A DNA stretch of 64,000 bases, from assembly GCF_031458095.1 (NCBI RefSeq), contig NZ_JAVDXU010000001.1:1-64000 (forward strand), given 5' to 3'. The position numbers and the translations under genes are program-made. Under the pieces are notes generated by a model. It worked only from the letters and a program-made list of their open reading frames with translations. It searched no databases and was not told the origin of the DNA. The DNA is from Pelomonas saccharophila_A. Its GTDB lineage: Bacteria; Pseudomonadota; Gammaproteobacteria; Burkholderiales; Burkholderiaceae_C. Positions within the stretch are counted from its first letter, which is position 1. Each line of letters begins with the position of its first letter. Positions 26,335 to 36,500 of this stretch are shown here, piece after piece.

Positions 26335-26382
26335 CGTGAGACTCCGGAAAACGGCTCGTCCGGCCAAGCCGGTACAACGGGG

Positions 26383-28194
26383 CTATCTCTTCTCGGCGCC
26401 ACCACCGGGGTTGTTCTGCGGCTGCAGGCCTTGGCTCTGCCGCTGCTGCTCCTTGATGAAGGATTCCGCCGCCTCCAGGCCTGAATTGCGCTCCACCTTC
26501 TGCAGCACGCTCTGCTTGTCGATGGTCCATTCCTTGAGCGGGACATCGGGTGCATCGATGCTTCGCATCTCCGCGAGGATGTCAGCGCGGCTGACACCGG
26601 TTTCGAGGCGGGCCTGCCATTGCCTGGCCCACTGGACCATGGGCGGGTCGCGCGGGTCCTGTACCAGTGAACCGAGGGTCCGGTAGGCCTCGTCCGCGTT
26701 GCCGGCATAGGCGTGGGCCAGTGCCGCGGATCGGCCGACGGCATCGACGTCGCGGGCGGCCTGCCAGGCCGAGATGACGCCTTGCAGCGCGGCGTCGTCC
26801 GGCGTCTCGCTCGCGGCCACCTCGGCCTTGAAGAGGGCCAGGGTCGCCTCCGGCGATTGCCGGCTCAGCCCGCTCGCGCGTTGGAGATGGCGCTGCGCGG
26901 CCTGCAGCTGCCCGCGCCGCGCCTCGCCCTCGCTGCGCCCGGCCAGACGCAGCCGGGCCATGCCGGCCAGGTACTGGGCCTCGAGGTTCGCGTCGTCGTC
27001 CCGCAGGACGGCTTCCAGCCTTGACAGGGCCTGCTGCGCATCGCCCCAGTCGATCTGGGCCCGGCTCAGCGTCAGGCGGGCCGCATCCGAGTCCGGGAAC
27101 CGGTCCGCCAGGCGGGCGACCTTCTTCAGCAGCGCCTGCCCGGTCTGCCGGCCCGGGCAGGACTTCAACGCGGCGTCGGCCAGCAGCAATTCGCCTGCCG
27201 CGAGCGGCAGCGTTCGGAAGCTGACGCGGGCCGCCGGCAGCGCCGGGTGCTCCACCCGCAAGACCTGCGTGCCGCGCAAGCCATAGCGCCACAACACCGC
27301 GCCCATGTCGGCCGTCTTCATGTCGAAGGCGCGTTCGAACGCGACCGTTGGCGAAGCCCCGCCGCCGACGAACTGGAGGTAGCGGCCCATGCGCTTGCGG
27401 TTGTCCTCCGACGACATCATGTAGTGCGTCAACAGCCAGGATTTCGCCTCGAACTCGAGGCGCACGCCGGCGTCGCCGGCGTAGTTGCGCGCGTTGGCCA
27501 GCCTCCCCTCCAGCACGTCCTCCCATTCCAGGCTGTATTTGTGGCCGTCGCCGAGGAATTTCAGGTAGCGGGCGATGGCATGCGGCGACCGGCCCAGCGC
27601 CATCTGCTGCTCCGAGAAACGCACGCTGGAAAAGTACTGCGCGAAGCCTTCGATGAAAGACGCCGGCGCACGTATGTCCGTGTGGCGGTAAAGGAAGTGC
27701 CGCGCATAGGCCTCGAAGACATGGCTCAGGCTGTCGTTCAGCGGGGACTTCTCGAGCTCCCGGTCGGCCAGGTTGGGAATGCGTTCCAGATGAACCCCGA
27801 ACCCCTGCACGCCGCAGGCGCTGCTGCTGTACAGGCCGACGGCATCGGCCGGCCCGCTGTCGTCGACCTCGCGCAGGCCCGAAAGGCCGGCGTGGTAGTA
27901 CAGGGTCAGCTTCGCTTGCTGCGGCTCGGATGGGCGGACCGGCTGGGTGTAGATGCGCAACAGGTGGTCGAGCTTCTCCAGGTTGCCGAGCAGCGGGGTG
28001 ACGTCTTCTTCCCGGGTGTCCGAGTAGACGACGAAGCGCTGGCTTTCGGCGCGGAACCAGCTGGAGACTTCGGCTCTCCTGCCGGCCACCGCGACACGCT
28101 CGAGGTTCGCCGCGCCCGGTTGCTGGGCGTCGGCAGAACCGGCCGAAAGCAGCAGAAAAGCCGTGGCCAGCGTGGTCCAGGGCGCATTGAACAT
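26383..28194 (-). CDS. Exported TPR-rich protein with degenerate metalloprotease-like N-terminal domain
   Basis: A 603-residue protein with a signal peptide ending near SADAQ. The N-terminal half has FVVYSDTREEDVTPLLGNLE and then SLSHVFEAYARHFLYRH and ASFIEGFAQYF. These positions resemble the HExxH helix and downstream Glu of DUF1570-like gluzincins, but the HExxH motif is not intact. The C-terminal half is helical with TPR-like repeats (ARLTLSRAQIDWGDAQQALSRLEAVL; AEAYRTLG-type units). AAGGA precedes ATG at 28194 with good spacing. A longer start at 28320 is possible but would bury the signal peptide. It lies in an apparent operon with the TonB-like and halogenase genes. Function is unknown; a periplasmic scaffold is plausible. 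Confidence 0.62.
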   Translation of the reverse strand: MFNAPWTTLATAFLLLSAGSADAQQPGAANLERVAVAGRRAEVSSWFRAESQRFVVYSDTREEDVTPLLGNLEKLDHLLRIYTQPVRPSEPQQAKLTLYYHAGLSGLREVDDSGPADAVGLYSSSACGVQGFGVHLERIPNLADRELEKSPLNDSLSHVFEAYARHFLYRHTDIRAPASFIEGFAQYFSSVRFSEQQMALGRSPHAIARYLKFLGDGHKYSLEWEDVLEGRLANARNYAGDAGVRLEFEAKSWLLTHYMMSSEDNRKRMGRYLQFVGGGASPTVAFERAFDMKTADMGAVLWRYGLRGTQVLRVEHPALPAARVSFRTLPLAAGELLLADAALKSCPGRQTGQALLKKVARLADRFPDSDAARLTLSRAQIDWGDAQQALSRLEAVLRDDDANLEAQYLAGMARLRLAGRSEGEARRGQLQAAQRHLQRASGLSRQSPEATLALFKAEVAASETPDDAALQGVISAWQAARDVDAVGRSAALAHAYAGNADEAYRTLGSLVQDPRDPPMVQWARQWQARLETGVSRADILAEMRSIDAPDVPLKEWTIDKQSVLQKVERNSGLEAAESFIKEQQRQSQGLQPQNNPGGGAEKR

Positions 28195-28401
28195 GGGCTT
28201 CCTTAGGGGTTGGTGACGGGGCGTCAGTGTGTTCGCGAATGATTGCAGGCGCCGTAGCGCCGCGACCAGGGCGTCCTCGGCGGCGATGAGCCAGCGCAGG
28301 CGGCGATGGATGCCGGCCATCCTGTCGGAGTGCGGTTATTGCTCAACTGGAGGTCGCGGCGAGGATCCTGGCATGGAAGTCGTGGATGGAAACCAGAGGG
28401 A

Positions 28402-29355
28402 TCAGCGCCCGTTTCTGCGGCGCCAGGCGTCGACCATTCGTGTCGTCAGCGCGTCGGCCTCGCTTTGTTGCGCGGCGGTGAGGGGCGCTGAAGGTGGGAG
28501 CTGCGCATCAATGGCCTTTCGCACCTGCGTGGTATCGCCGGGCACGCCATCCACCAGCATGAGCAGCCACGCCTCCTTGAATGCCTGTTGCTGCACGGGT
28601 GTGATGCCCAACTGGCGCCCAGTGTCGCCGTCGGCGAAGGCCAGGACGGGCAGCAAGCTCATGTCCCCCGCCTCGGCTGCCAAGCGCACCTCGGCTTGCA
28701 ACCTGCCCACCAGCGCCGGATCGTCCTTCCCCCGGGCCCTGTCCGAGACTTCGTCGACGGACTGCAACCATTGCAGGTAGGCCAGAGCCGATCCCTGCGC
28801 ACCCCCCTCATAGGCTTTTTGGAACAACTCGCCGCGGCGCGCCAACGTGGCGGCGTCGAAGACCTGGCAGCGCCGCTGCTCCTGCTGGGCTTGCTCGATC
28901 TTCTCTTGGGTCACGTCGCTGGGGCCGTCCACCCTCTGTCTGATCACAGGTGGTACCTCGCGCTGCTGATCGCGGACGATGAACAGCGCATCGACAATCC
29001 TGGACGCTTGCACGCAATCGGTCAGCGCATGCGCCGCCCGCAGCGCATCGGCTGCGCTGCCGCCGCTCAGCGCCAGCTGGACCTTGCGTAGCGCCACGCC
29101 AGGCAAGTCCTTCGGCGGGAGGAAGGGAGCAGCTGGGCGCGCTTGCGGCGCGAGGGCGCTTGCGGTCGATGCCGGCGTCGGCGAAGCCAATTCGGCGGGC
29201 GCCGCCGCCTGTTGGGATGCCGGAACCTGCAAGGCAACCGGCGCGCGGCTGGCCGCGGCGCGGCCGCGCAGCCAGGCCGCGCCGCCGGCCAGCAGCAGCA
29301 AGGCTGCTACCGCATATGCGGTGCGGCTGGCACGACGAGTGGGTGCTTTGTTCAT
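28402..29355 (-). CDS. Membrane-anchored helical protein of unknown function
   Basis: A 317-residue protein with one N-terminal membrane helix (AYAVAALLLLAGGAAWL), a Pro/Ala/Ser-rich linker (about residues 40-85), and a helical periplasmic domain. The segment GELFQKAYEGGAQGSALAYL recalls Sel1-like repeats. ATG at 29355 follows AAGGGAG at eight bases; a GTG three codons upstream overlaps that site and is less likely. It sits between the TonB-like PA14 protein and the TPR protein with short gaps, suggesting one envelope-associated unit. I do not recognise a family. Confidence 0.58.
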   Translation of the reverse strand: MNKAPTRRASRTAYAVAALLLLAGGAAWLRGRAAASRAPVALQVPASQQAAAPAELASPTPASTASALAPQARPAAPFLPPKDLPGVALRKVQLALSGGSAADALRAAHALTDCVQASRIVDALFIVRDQQREVPPVIRQRVDGPSDVTQEKIEQAQQEQRRCQVFDAATLARRGELFQKAYEGGAQGSALAYLQWLQSVDEVSDRARGKDDPALVGRLQAEVRLAAEAGDMSLLPVLAFADGDTGRQLGITPVQQQAFKEAWLLMLVDGVPGDTTQVRKAIDAQLPPSAPLTAAQQSEADALTTRMVDAWRRRNGR

Positions 29356-29397
29356 CTTGTGCACTCCCTTGGATCGAATCGCCGGCGACGGCCTTTC

Positions 29398-30357
29398 CTA
29401 CTGCGGTGCCGAAGCGGCAGCCGGCGGACGCCCGAGCAGCCGGGTCGGGATGGGCTGGTAGTCGGCCTCGCCCGGCTTCTTCCAGCCCAGCATCAAGGCG
29501 CCGTCGCCAGGCCCCTGGAAGTAGCGCACGCGCACGTGATGGATGCCCTTGCCGAGGTTCACGGTATCCATCAACGCACGGGGCTGGTGAAGCCCGTCGT
29601 TGTTGACGAGGGGCACATCGTCCACGAACAGCACGGCGCCATCGTCACTCAGCAGCAGGAAATCCCGGGGGCCGTCCTGCGGCACGTTGACGGTGAAGCG
29701 GATGTCCAGCCCGTACCACTCGCTGAGATCCAGCCCCGGAATGCCCAGGCCCATGTTGCGCGGGGCGAAGTTCAGCTGGGCCAGGCAGACCGTGCGGATG
29801 GGCTTGCGCCGGTTCATGTCCTTCACCGACTTGTCGCTGCTGCTCAGCCGGTACACCTCGGCCACCATCATGCGGTCTGGCGCATCGGTGCAGTCCTCGA
29901 CCAGCTTGGTGCTGCCCACGGCCTTGGCCACGGGCGCAGCGGCAGCACTGGCCGGCGCCGCGGCCACCGGCGCAGCAGCGGGCGCGGCGGTCGGCGCGGC
30001 GGCTAATGGCGGCGCCACCACAGTCGCTGCAACCGGCGCGGGTTTCGGGGTCTCCACCACGACGATGGGTGCAGGCTCGGGAATGGCGGGGAGGCTGGGC
30101 GGCTGGAACTCCGGCTTGGGCGCAAGCACCGGCGGTGGGAGAGGCTTGGGCTGCTCCTTCAGCGTGATGAGGGTCATGTCGGTGTTGCGCGGTTTGGGGG
30201 GCGGCACACGCGTACGCCAGCTCAGCACCACCGCAAGCAACAGCAGGTGGACGAGCACGGTGATGAGCAGCCCGTAGCCGTTGAATCCTCGCCGCCAAGG
30301 CGATGAGCCCAGGGTCGGGGCTGCGGCGAAGCTGGGCGAGAGGGCGGGCAAGTTCAT
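29398..30357 (-). CDS. TonB-like membrane-anchored protein with C-terminal PA14-like domain
   Basis: A 319-residue protein with the N-terminal design of TonB: a short cytoplasmic segment, one helix (GLLITVLVHLLLLAVVLSW), and a long Pro/Lys/Ala-rich periplasmic stretch (EQPKPLPPPVLAPKPEF and Ala-Pro repeats, about residues 60-165). Instead of the TonB C-terminal domain it ends in a PA14-like beta-barrel: FLLLSDDGAVLFVDDVPLVN, then HHVRVRYFQGPGDGALMLGW. PA14 domains often bind carbohydrate. It is encoded right after the halogenases and in the receptor gene cluster, so it may present a glycan-binding head to the outer membrane. The function is inferred. The start is the ATG before the helix; no strong ribosome-binding site is visible. 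Confidence 0.68.
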   Translation of the reverse strand: MNLPALSPSFAAAPTLGSSPWRRGFNGYGLLITVLVHLLLLAVVLSWRTRVPPPKPRNTDMTLITLKEQPKPLPPPVLAPKPEFQPPSLPAIPEPAPIVVVETPKPAPVAATVVAPPLAAAPTAAPAAAPVAAAPASAAAAPVAKAVGSTKLVEDCTDAPDRMMVAEVYRLSSSDKSVKDMNRRKPIRTVCLAQLNFAPRNMGLGIPGLDLSEWYGLDIRFTVNVPQDGPRDFLLLSDDGAVLFVDDVPLVNNDGLHQPRALMDTVNLGKGIHHVRVRYFQGPGDGALMLGWKKPGEADYQPIPTRLLGRPPAAASAPQ

Positions 30358-30400
30358 GGCAGTTAACAAGAAGGGGCGGCTCAAGGGGTGGCGGAAGGCT

Positions 30401-31885
30401 TCAAGGCGTCGCCTGGCCGAGCACCTGCTGCAGCAGCTGGTGGTGCAGGGGCATGCGCTCCACCGAAGCCTCGATGGCCCGGCCGCGGCCCTGCAGGGCC
30501 TGCAAGGCCCGTTCGCGCGGAATCTCCGCGACCACGGGATCCTCGCGTTCCGGCCAGGAGTCCATGCCGGCGTAGATGGCCAGCCAGCTGTTGGCGTCGG
30601 CACATTCCTCGTCGTACTCGTGCAGCACGCCGAAGCGGCGCCACAGCTCCAGCTTGAAGGCCAGCGTCTCGGGCAGCGGCATCGAGGACACGTGGCGCCA
30701 CAGCTCGCTATCGCGGCGACGGCTCAGGCAGTAGTGCTGGATGATGAAGTCGCGGGTGCGCTCGAAGCGGCGCGTCGAGCCGGCATTGAATTGGGCGCGA
30801 TCGCCCTCGTTCAGCGGCCGGCCGGCCAACAGCGCCGCCATCAGCCGGCCGATGCCGTCCTGGATGAGGTAGATGCTGGTGGATTCCAGCGGCTCCAGGA
30901 AGCCCGAGGACAGGCCGATGGCCACGACGTTGTGGACCCAGAAGCGCTGGCGGTGGCCGGTGGTGAAGCGCAGCAGGCGCGGCTCGGCCAGCGGCTTGCC
31001 GTCCAGGCGCGCCAGCAGTTGCTCACGGGCGCGGTCCACGTCGACGAAGCGGCTGGCAAAGACATGGCCGTGGCCGGTGCGGTTCTGCAGCGGGATGCGC
31101 CAGGCCCAGCCGCCCTCCAGCGCCGTGGCGGTGGTGTAGGGCGGGATCTCCTCGCCGCTGCGCTCGCAGGGGCAGGCCCAGGCGGCGTCGACGGGCAGCC
31201 AGTGGCTGAAGTCGACGAAGGGCTCGGCCAGCGCACCGCCCAGCAGCAGCGAGCGGAAGCCCGAGCAGTCGATGAAGAGGTCACCCTCGATGCGCCGGCC
31301 ATCGGCCAGCTGCAGGGCAGCCACCCCGCCATCGGCGCGGCGCACCACGTCGACGATATGGCCCGGCGTGTGCCGCGCGCCGCGCTGCATCGCCAGCTTG
31401 CGCAGGAAGGCGACGTACAGCACGGCGTCGAAGTGGTAGGCGTAGCGGAACTGCGACTGCTCATCGGGCAGCGTGAAGCGGCCCTTCATCGCCATCACCG
31501 TGGGCACGCACTGCAGGCCCAGCGGCCCGTCCTGCTGCGTGCGCCGGTACTGGCCCCACAGCGCCTGCGAGCCGGACAGATTGCCCAGCGGGCCGAAGGT
31601 GTGGAAGTAGTCCTGGCCGACCTCCAGCCAGTCGCGAAAGCGGATGCCGAGCTTGAAGCTGCCATGGGTGGCGCGCAGGAACTCGGCCTCGTCGATGCCC
31701 AGCGACTGGTTGTAGTTGCGGATCGATGGCAAGGTGGCCTCGCCGACGCCGATGATGCCGACCTCCTCGGCCTCGACCAGCTCGACCGTGGCCCGGCCTT
31801 TCAGGCCGCTGGCCAGCACGGCCGCCGTCATCCAGCCCGCGCTGCCGCCGCCCACGACGACGATGCGATCGACCTTCTGCGACAT
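30401..31885 (-). CDS. Flavin-dependent (tryptophan-type) halogenase family protein, copy 1
   Basis: A 494-residue flavoprotein starting with the FAD motif RIVVVGGGSAGWMTAA. It keeps the halogenase marks: the catalytic-type Lys in GSFKLGIRFRDW (Lys78), the GWxWxIP motif as GWAWRIPLQNRTGHG, and the Glu in FLEPLESTSIYL. The family uses FADH2 and halide to make hypohalous acid. Members next to TonB-dependent receptors for sugars in Caulobacter and Xanthomonas relatives have no proven physiological substrate. AAGGAGACC precedes ATG, 26 bases after the next gene upstream. About two-thirds of positions look shared with copy 2. Confidence 0.85.
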   Translation of the reverse strand: MSQKVDRIVVVGGGSAGWMTAAVLASGLKGRATVELVEAEEVGIIGVGEATLPSIRNYNQSLGIDEAEFLRATHGSFKLGIRFRDWLEVGQDYFHTFGPLGNLSGSQALWGQYRRTQQDGPLGLQCVPTVMAMKGRFTLPDEQSQFRYAYHFDAVLYVAFLRKLAMQRGARHTPGHIVDVVRRADGGVAALQLADGRRIEGDLFIDCSGFRSLLLGGALAEPFVDFSHWLPVDAAWACPCERSGEEIPPYTTATALEGGWAWRIPLQNRTGHGHVFASRFVDVDRAREQLLARLDGKPLAEPRLLRFTTGHRQRFWVHNVVAIGLSSGFLEPLESTSIYLIQDGIGRLMAALLAGRPLNEGDRAQFNAGSTRRFERTRDFIIQHYCLSRRRDSELWRHVSSMPLPETLAFKLELWRRFGVLHEYDEECADANSWLAIYAGMDSWPEREDPVVAEIPRERALQALQGRGRAIEASVERMPLHHQLLQQVLGQATP

Positions 31886-31911
31886 GGGTGGTCTCCTTCA
31901 GCCGGCGCAGT

Positions 31912-33387
31912 TCATCGCCCCAGCACCTGCTGGAGCAAGCGATGGTGGGGCGGCATGCGCTCCACCGAGGCGGCGATGGCGGCGCGCCGGTCGCGCAGCG
32001 CGGATGCGGCGAGCTCGGGCGGGACTTCGGCGAAGACCGGGTCCTCCCGCTCGGGCCAGTGGTCCATGCCCGCATGCACGGCCAGCCAGCTGGTGGCGTC
32101 GAAACCCTCCTCGTCGTACTCGTGCAGCACGCCGTAGCGCCGCCACAGTTCCATCCGGAAGTTCAGCGTTTCGGGCAGGGCCATCGACGACACATGACGC
32201 CACAGCTCGCTGTCGCGGCGGCGGGTCAGGCAGTAGTGCAGGATGATGAAGTCGCGGATGCGCGAGAAGCGCCGCACGGCGCCTTCGTTGAACAGCGCGC
32301 GGTCGTTCTCGTGCAGCGGCCGTCCCGCGGTGAGCAGCACCATCAGCCGGGCGATGGCGTCCTGGACCAAATAGATGCTGGTGGACTCCAGCGGCTCCAG
32401 GAAGCCGGACGACAGGCCGATGGCAATGACGTTGTCGACCCAGAAGCGCCGGCGGTGGCCGGTCTTGAAGCGCAGCAGGCGAGGCTCGGCGACGGGCTTG
32501 CCGTCCAGCTGCGCCAGCAACTGGTCGCGTGCGCGGTCCACGTCGATGAAGCGGCTGGAGAAGACATGGCCGTGGCCGGTGCGGTTCTGCAACGGGATGC
32601 GCCAAGCCCAGCCGCCCTCCAGCGCCGTGGCCCGGGTGTAGGGCGTGAGCTCCTCGCCGGCCCTTTCGGTCGGGCAGGCCCAGGCGCCGTCGACGGGCAG
32701 CCAGTGGCTGAAGTCGACGAAGGGCTCGGCCAGCGTGCCGCCCAGCAGCAGCGAGCGAAAGCCCGAGCAATCGACGAAGAGGTCGCCCTCGATGCGCCGC
32801 CCGTCATCCAGCTGCAGGGCGGCCACATTGCCGTCGGCGTGCCGCGACACGTCGACGATGCGCCCGAGGGTGTGGCGGGCGCCGCGCTGCAGCGCCAGCT
32901 TGCGCAGGAAGGCCGCGTACTGCACGGCGTCAAAGTGGTAGGCGTACTTGAACTCTTGCTGCTCCGAGGGCAGCACGAAGCGGCCCTTCATCGCCATCAC
33001 GGTGGGCACGCACTGCAGGCCCAGCGGTTCGGTCAACCCCAGGCGACGGTGCTGGGCCCACAGGGTCTGCGAGCCGTAGAGGTTGCCGAAGTGGCCGAAG
33101 GTGTGGAAGTAGTCCCGCCCCACCTCCAGCCAGTCGCAGAAGTGGATGCCGAGCTTGTAGCTGCCGGTGGTGGCGCGCAGGAACTCGGCCTCGTCAATGC
33201 CGATCAACTGGTTGTAGTTGCGGATGGAGGGGAAGGTCGCCTCACCGACGCCGATGATGCCGATCTCCTCGGACTCGACGACCTCGACCGTCGCCCTGCC
33301 CTTCAGCCCGGTGACCAGGGCCGCGGCCGTCATCCAGCCGGCGCTGCCTCCCCCGACGACCACGATGCGCTCGTACTTCTGCGACAT
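31912..33387 (-). CDS. Flavin-dependent (tryptophan-type) halogenase family protein, copy 2
   Basis: A 491-residue paralogue of copy 1, starting RIVVVGGGSAGWMTAAAL, with Lys78 in GSYKLGIHFCDW, GWAWRIPLQNRTGHG and GFLEPLESTSIYL. Both copies align end to end without gaps visible at the N-terminus, so they arose by tandem duplication. It lies just downstream of the first TonB-dependent receptor, from which it is separated by a terminator-like hairpin with T runs, so it may be partly decoupled from receptor expression. Partner reductase genes are not in the window. Confidence 0.85.
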   Translation of the reverse strand: MSQKYERIVVVGGGSAGWMTAAALVTGLKGRATVEVVESEEIGIIGVGEATFPSIRNYNQLIGIDEAEFLRATTGSYKLGIHFCDWLEVGRDYFHTFGHFGNLYGSQTLWAQHRRLGLTEPLGLQCVPTVMAMKGRFVLPSEQQEFKYAYHFDAVQYAAFLRKLALQRGARHTLGRIVDVSRHADGNVAALQLDDGRRIEGDLFVDCSGFRSLLLGGTLAEPFVDFSHWLPVDGAWACPTERAGEELTPYTRATALEGGWAWRIPLQNRTGHGHVFSSRFIDVDRARDQLLAQLDGKPVAEPRLLRFKTGHRRRFWVDNVIAIGLSSGFLEPLESTSIYLVQDAIARLMVLLTAGRPLHENDRALFNEGAVRRFSRIRDFIILHYCLTRRRDSELWRHVSSMALPETLNFRMELWRRYGVLHEYDEEGFDATSWLAVHAGMDHWPEREDPVFAEVPPELAASALRDRRAAIAASVERMPPHHRLLQQVLGR

Positions 33388-33454
33388 GACTCTGCTTTCG
33401 ATGCTGAACCGGTGAGCACCCTGGGGTGGATGCCGCCATGTTCCATGAAACGTC

Positions 33455-33495
33455 CGAAAAAGGCCAAAAGGCCGGCCGCATCTGCCGGCCGGCCT
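33455..33495 (-). terminator. Rho-independent terminator after the first TonB-dependent receptor
   Basis: Read on the minus strand, a nine-base-pair stem (AGGCCGGCC with GGCCGGCCT, 33487-33495 and 33469-33477) with a nine-base loop is followed by TTTTGGCCTTTTT. A second perfect stem, CCGGGGC/GCCCCGG at 33505-33522, lies just after the receptor stop. Together they should reduce readthrough into the halogenase genes. Confidence 0.75.
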
Positions 33496-33528
33496 GCCAA
33501 CGAGCCGGGGCGGCTGCCCCGGTCCTCA

Positions 33529-36500
33529 TCAGAAGTCGTAGCGACCGGTGAGGTAGTAACTGCGGCCGGGGAAGTTCCAGCTCGTGCCCATGAAGCCCGG
33601 CGCCTGCAGGTTGGAGTAGCGCACCGTCACGTTGTTCAGGTTCGTCACGCTGAGCGACATGCCGAACTTGTCCGTGAAGTTGTACGACACGCTGCCGTCC
33701 CACTGGCCAAAGCCCTCCTGGTACTGGGGCAGGCCCCACCAGGTGTCTTGCGCACCGATGCGCGCCGGATCGGCGCTCGTGCCGTTCTGGCCGTTCGGGC
33801 TGTTGTCGTTGCCGACATTCTTCAGCACGCGGCTGGTCCAGTTGTAGGCCAGGCGGGCGGAGAAGCCATAGCGGTCATAGCGCAGCGCGAAGTTGGCGGC
33901 ATTCTTCACCAGCCCGGGCACCGGCAAGGCCCCCAGCGGCATGCCATTGGTGTCGCAGCCGTAGACCTTGAGCGCGTCGCTGGTGATCGTGCCGTTGGCC
34001 GGGCAGTACTGCACCTGGGCATTGCGATAGAACCTCTGGGCGCTGCCGAGGTAGGTGTAGTCCGCCGAGACGCCGAAACCCAGGGCCCAGTCGGGCAGGT
34101 TGTTCTTCAGGAAGTTGAAGTGGTCGAGGTAGGTCTCGGCCTTGAGTTCGATGCCATACACCCAGGCCCGGGCCGCGTTGCGCGGGCCCGTGATCAGGAA
34201 GGTCTGCGGATTGCCCGCAATGCTCATGTAGTCGCGGGTGTAGGAGGACTTGTAGATCAGGTCCTTCACGTCCTTGTAGAAGGCCGTGGCGGAGAGCATC
34301 TGGCCACTGCGCGGATACCACTCCAGCCCCAGGTCGAAGTTGTCGGCCGTCAGCGGCTTGAGCTTGGCATTGCCGGTGTTCTCGCCGGTGTAGGTGATCT
34401 GGTTGTTCGCGGTGTTGATGTTCTGGCTCAGCTTCACCGACTCCTGCAGCTGGTTGAAGCCCGGGCGGTAGACGCTCCTGGCCATGCCGATGCGCCCCAG
34501 CAGCTTGTTGTCGCCGCTGAGGTTGAACTTCAGGTTCATCGAGGGCAGCGCATCGACATGGCTGGCGTCCACATCGAGGTCTTCATTGATCGCCGCGAAG
34601 CGCGGCGCATCAGGCGGAGTGCGGTTGTCGTACTTGGCGTCGAAGGTGGTGTGGCCGTGCGAAGCGCGCGCCGTGTAGACGAAGCGTACGCCGATGTTGC
34701 CTTCCATCGGCACCTTCCAGTCGTCGAAACCGAAGCGCAGGTTGCCGTAGACGGCATGCGTACGCTCGGAGACGTCGCTGATCATGTTCGGGTTCAGGCC
34801 GTAGCGCAGCGTGGTATCCCAGATGTAGTCCGACTGATTGCAGGTCGCAACGTTGATCGGCTGAGTCGGATTGTTGGTGTTCCAGTCCCTGGCCCACTTC
34901 TGCCCGTCCAGGCACTGGTTGTAGCGCACATCTCCCAGCAGCTTGGCGTAGGTGTTGTAGTCCTTGAGGGCGCCATAGGTGGGAAACACGACGCTCGGCA
35001 GGGTGTTGCCTCCCGTGGCCTTGTAGTTGTACACCTCCACCGGTGCAGCGGCCGCATAGCGCGGATCGCTCAGGTAGGCGAAGTTGGCGCGCGACTGCCA
35101 GCCGCCGTTGTCCGACCCGTTGGCCAACTGGCCGGGCGTCCTCGTCTGGGTCACGACCCAGGGCTCGGCGATCGACTTCCAGCCCACGCTGCCCGTATCA
35201 CCCGCATAGACCCCCACTTCCCGCACCGAGGTGCGGTAGGTGGTGCGGAAACCGAACCTCAGGTCGCGCAGCACCGGGTTGTCCTCGAAGAGGAACTTGC
35301 CATCGGCCTTCCAGGCGTACAGGTTGGCTTCGCCCTTGTAACGGCCAGGCATCACGGACAACCAGTAATAGTTGCCAGGATCCGCCAGGAAGGTGCGCGA
35401 CTTGTCGTCGAAACCGAGCTGCACCGGGCTGGTGCCGGAGGTGGTGATGTCCATGCTCGGCAGCGAGGTGGCCGTCTGCACTTCTTCGCCGCGGGTACGG
35501 AAGGTGGATTTCACCCACTGCAGATCATTTTGCAGTGCGAAGCGCTCGTTGACGTTCCACTGGAAATTCCAGGCCAGTTCGCTGGTTTTCGTGCGGTGCT
35601 GGTTGAATGCACGGCTGGTGCCCATGCTGATGCCGCCATCGGCGAACTGGGCAGCGCCCTTGCCGCCACGACTGAAGTCCGTGATGTTGCCGTTGGCATC
35701 ACGGGGCAATCGCAACGGATAGCTGTAGTGGCCCGACACCACCACACCGCGATCATCGACCACCGGGTTCTCGACCAGCACGTTGTACGGCGACGCGTTG
35801 AAGTTGCCGTCCGAGAAGTTCGGGTAGATGTTCGAGCCGGTGTTCTCCTCTTTGGACTTCGAGACGAAGGCCGTCAGCGACGACTGCATCTCGTTCTTCT
35901 TCCACTGCAGGGCACCGTAGAACCCCTGGCGGTCGCTGGTGCCGAGGTTCTGGCCCCAGTTGGCCCCAGTGGGCATCCACACCGTCTTGCCCGCCACGAT
36001 GTCGGTGCGCGGGAAGTAGGCCCCGACCTGGAGGTTCTGTTGCTCGTAGGTCGAGTGGTTCATCGCCAGATCGACCAGTGCCCCCCAGCGGCCCGAATCA
36101 GTCTCCCACCGGGTCGAATAGAGGCCGGAGAGCGCCGGCGACGCCTTCTTCGTCCGCTGCTCGTAGTTGCCGCCGAAGGCGATGGAGCGCTTGGTGCCGG
36201 GGAAGTCGAACGGCAGCCAGGTGCGCAGGTCCACCTGACCCGCGACGCCGCCCTCGATCTTTTCCGCCGACGGGTTCTTGTAGACGTCCACGCCAGCCAT
36301 CAGTTCCGAGGGAACCGCACTCCAGCTCAGGTCGCGCCCCGGCCAGCCGGCAGAGAAGATTTCGCGCCCATTGAGCGTGGACGATCCCCAGGACAGGCCG
36401 CGCACGTTGATGCGGTCATCGCTGCCCTCCGAGAAGTGCTTGGGGTCGTTGTTGGTGGAACGCAGGCGCTCGACAGTGACGCCGACGATGCGTTGCAGCA

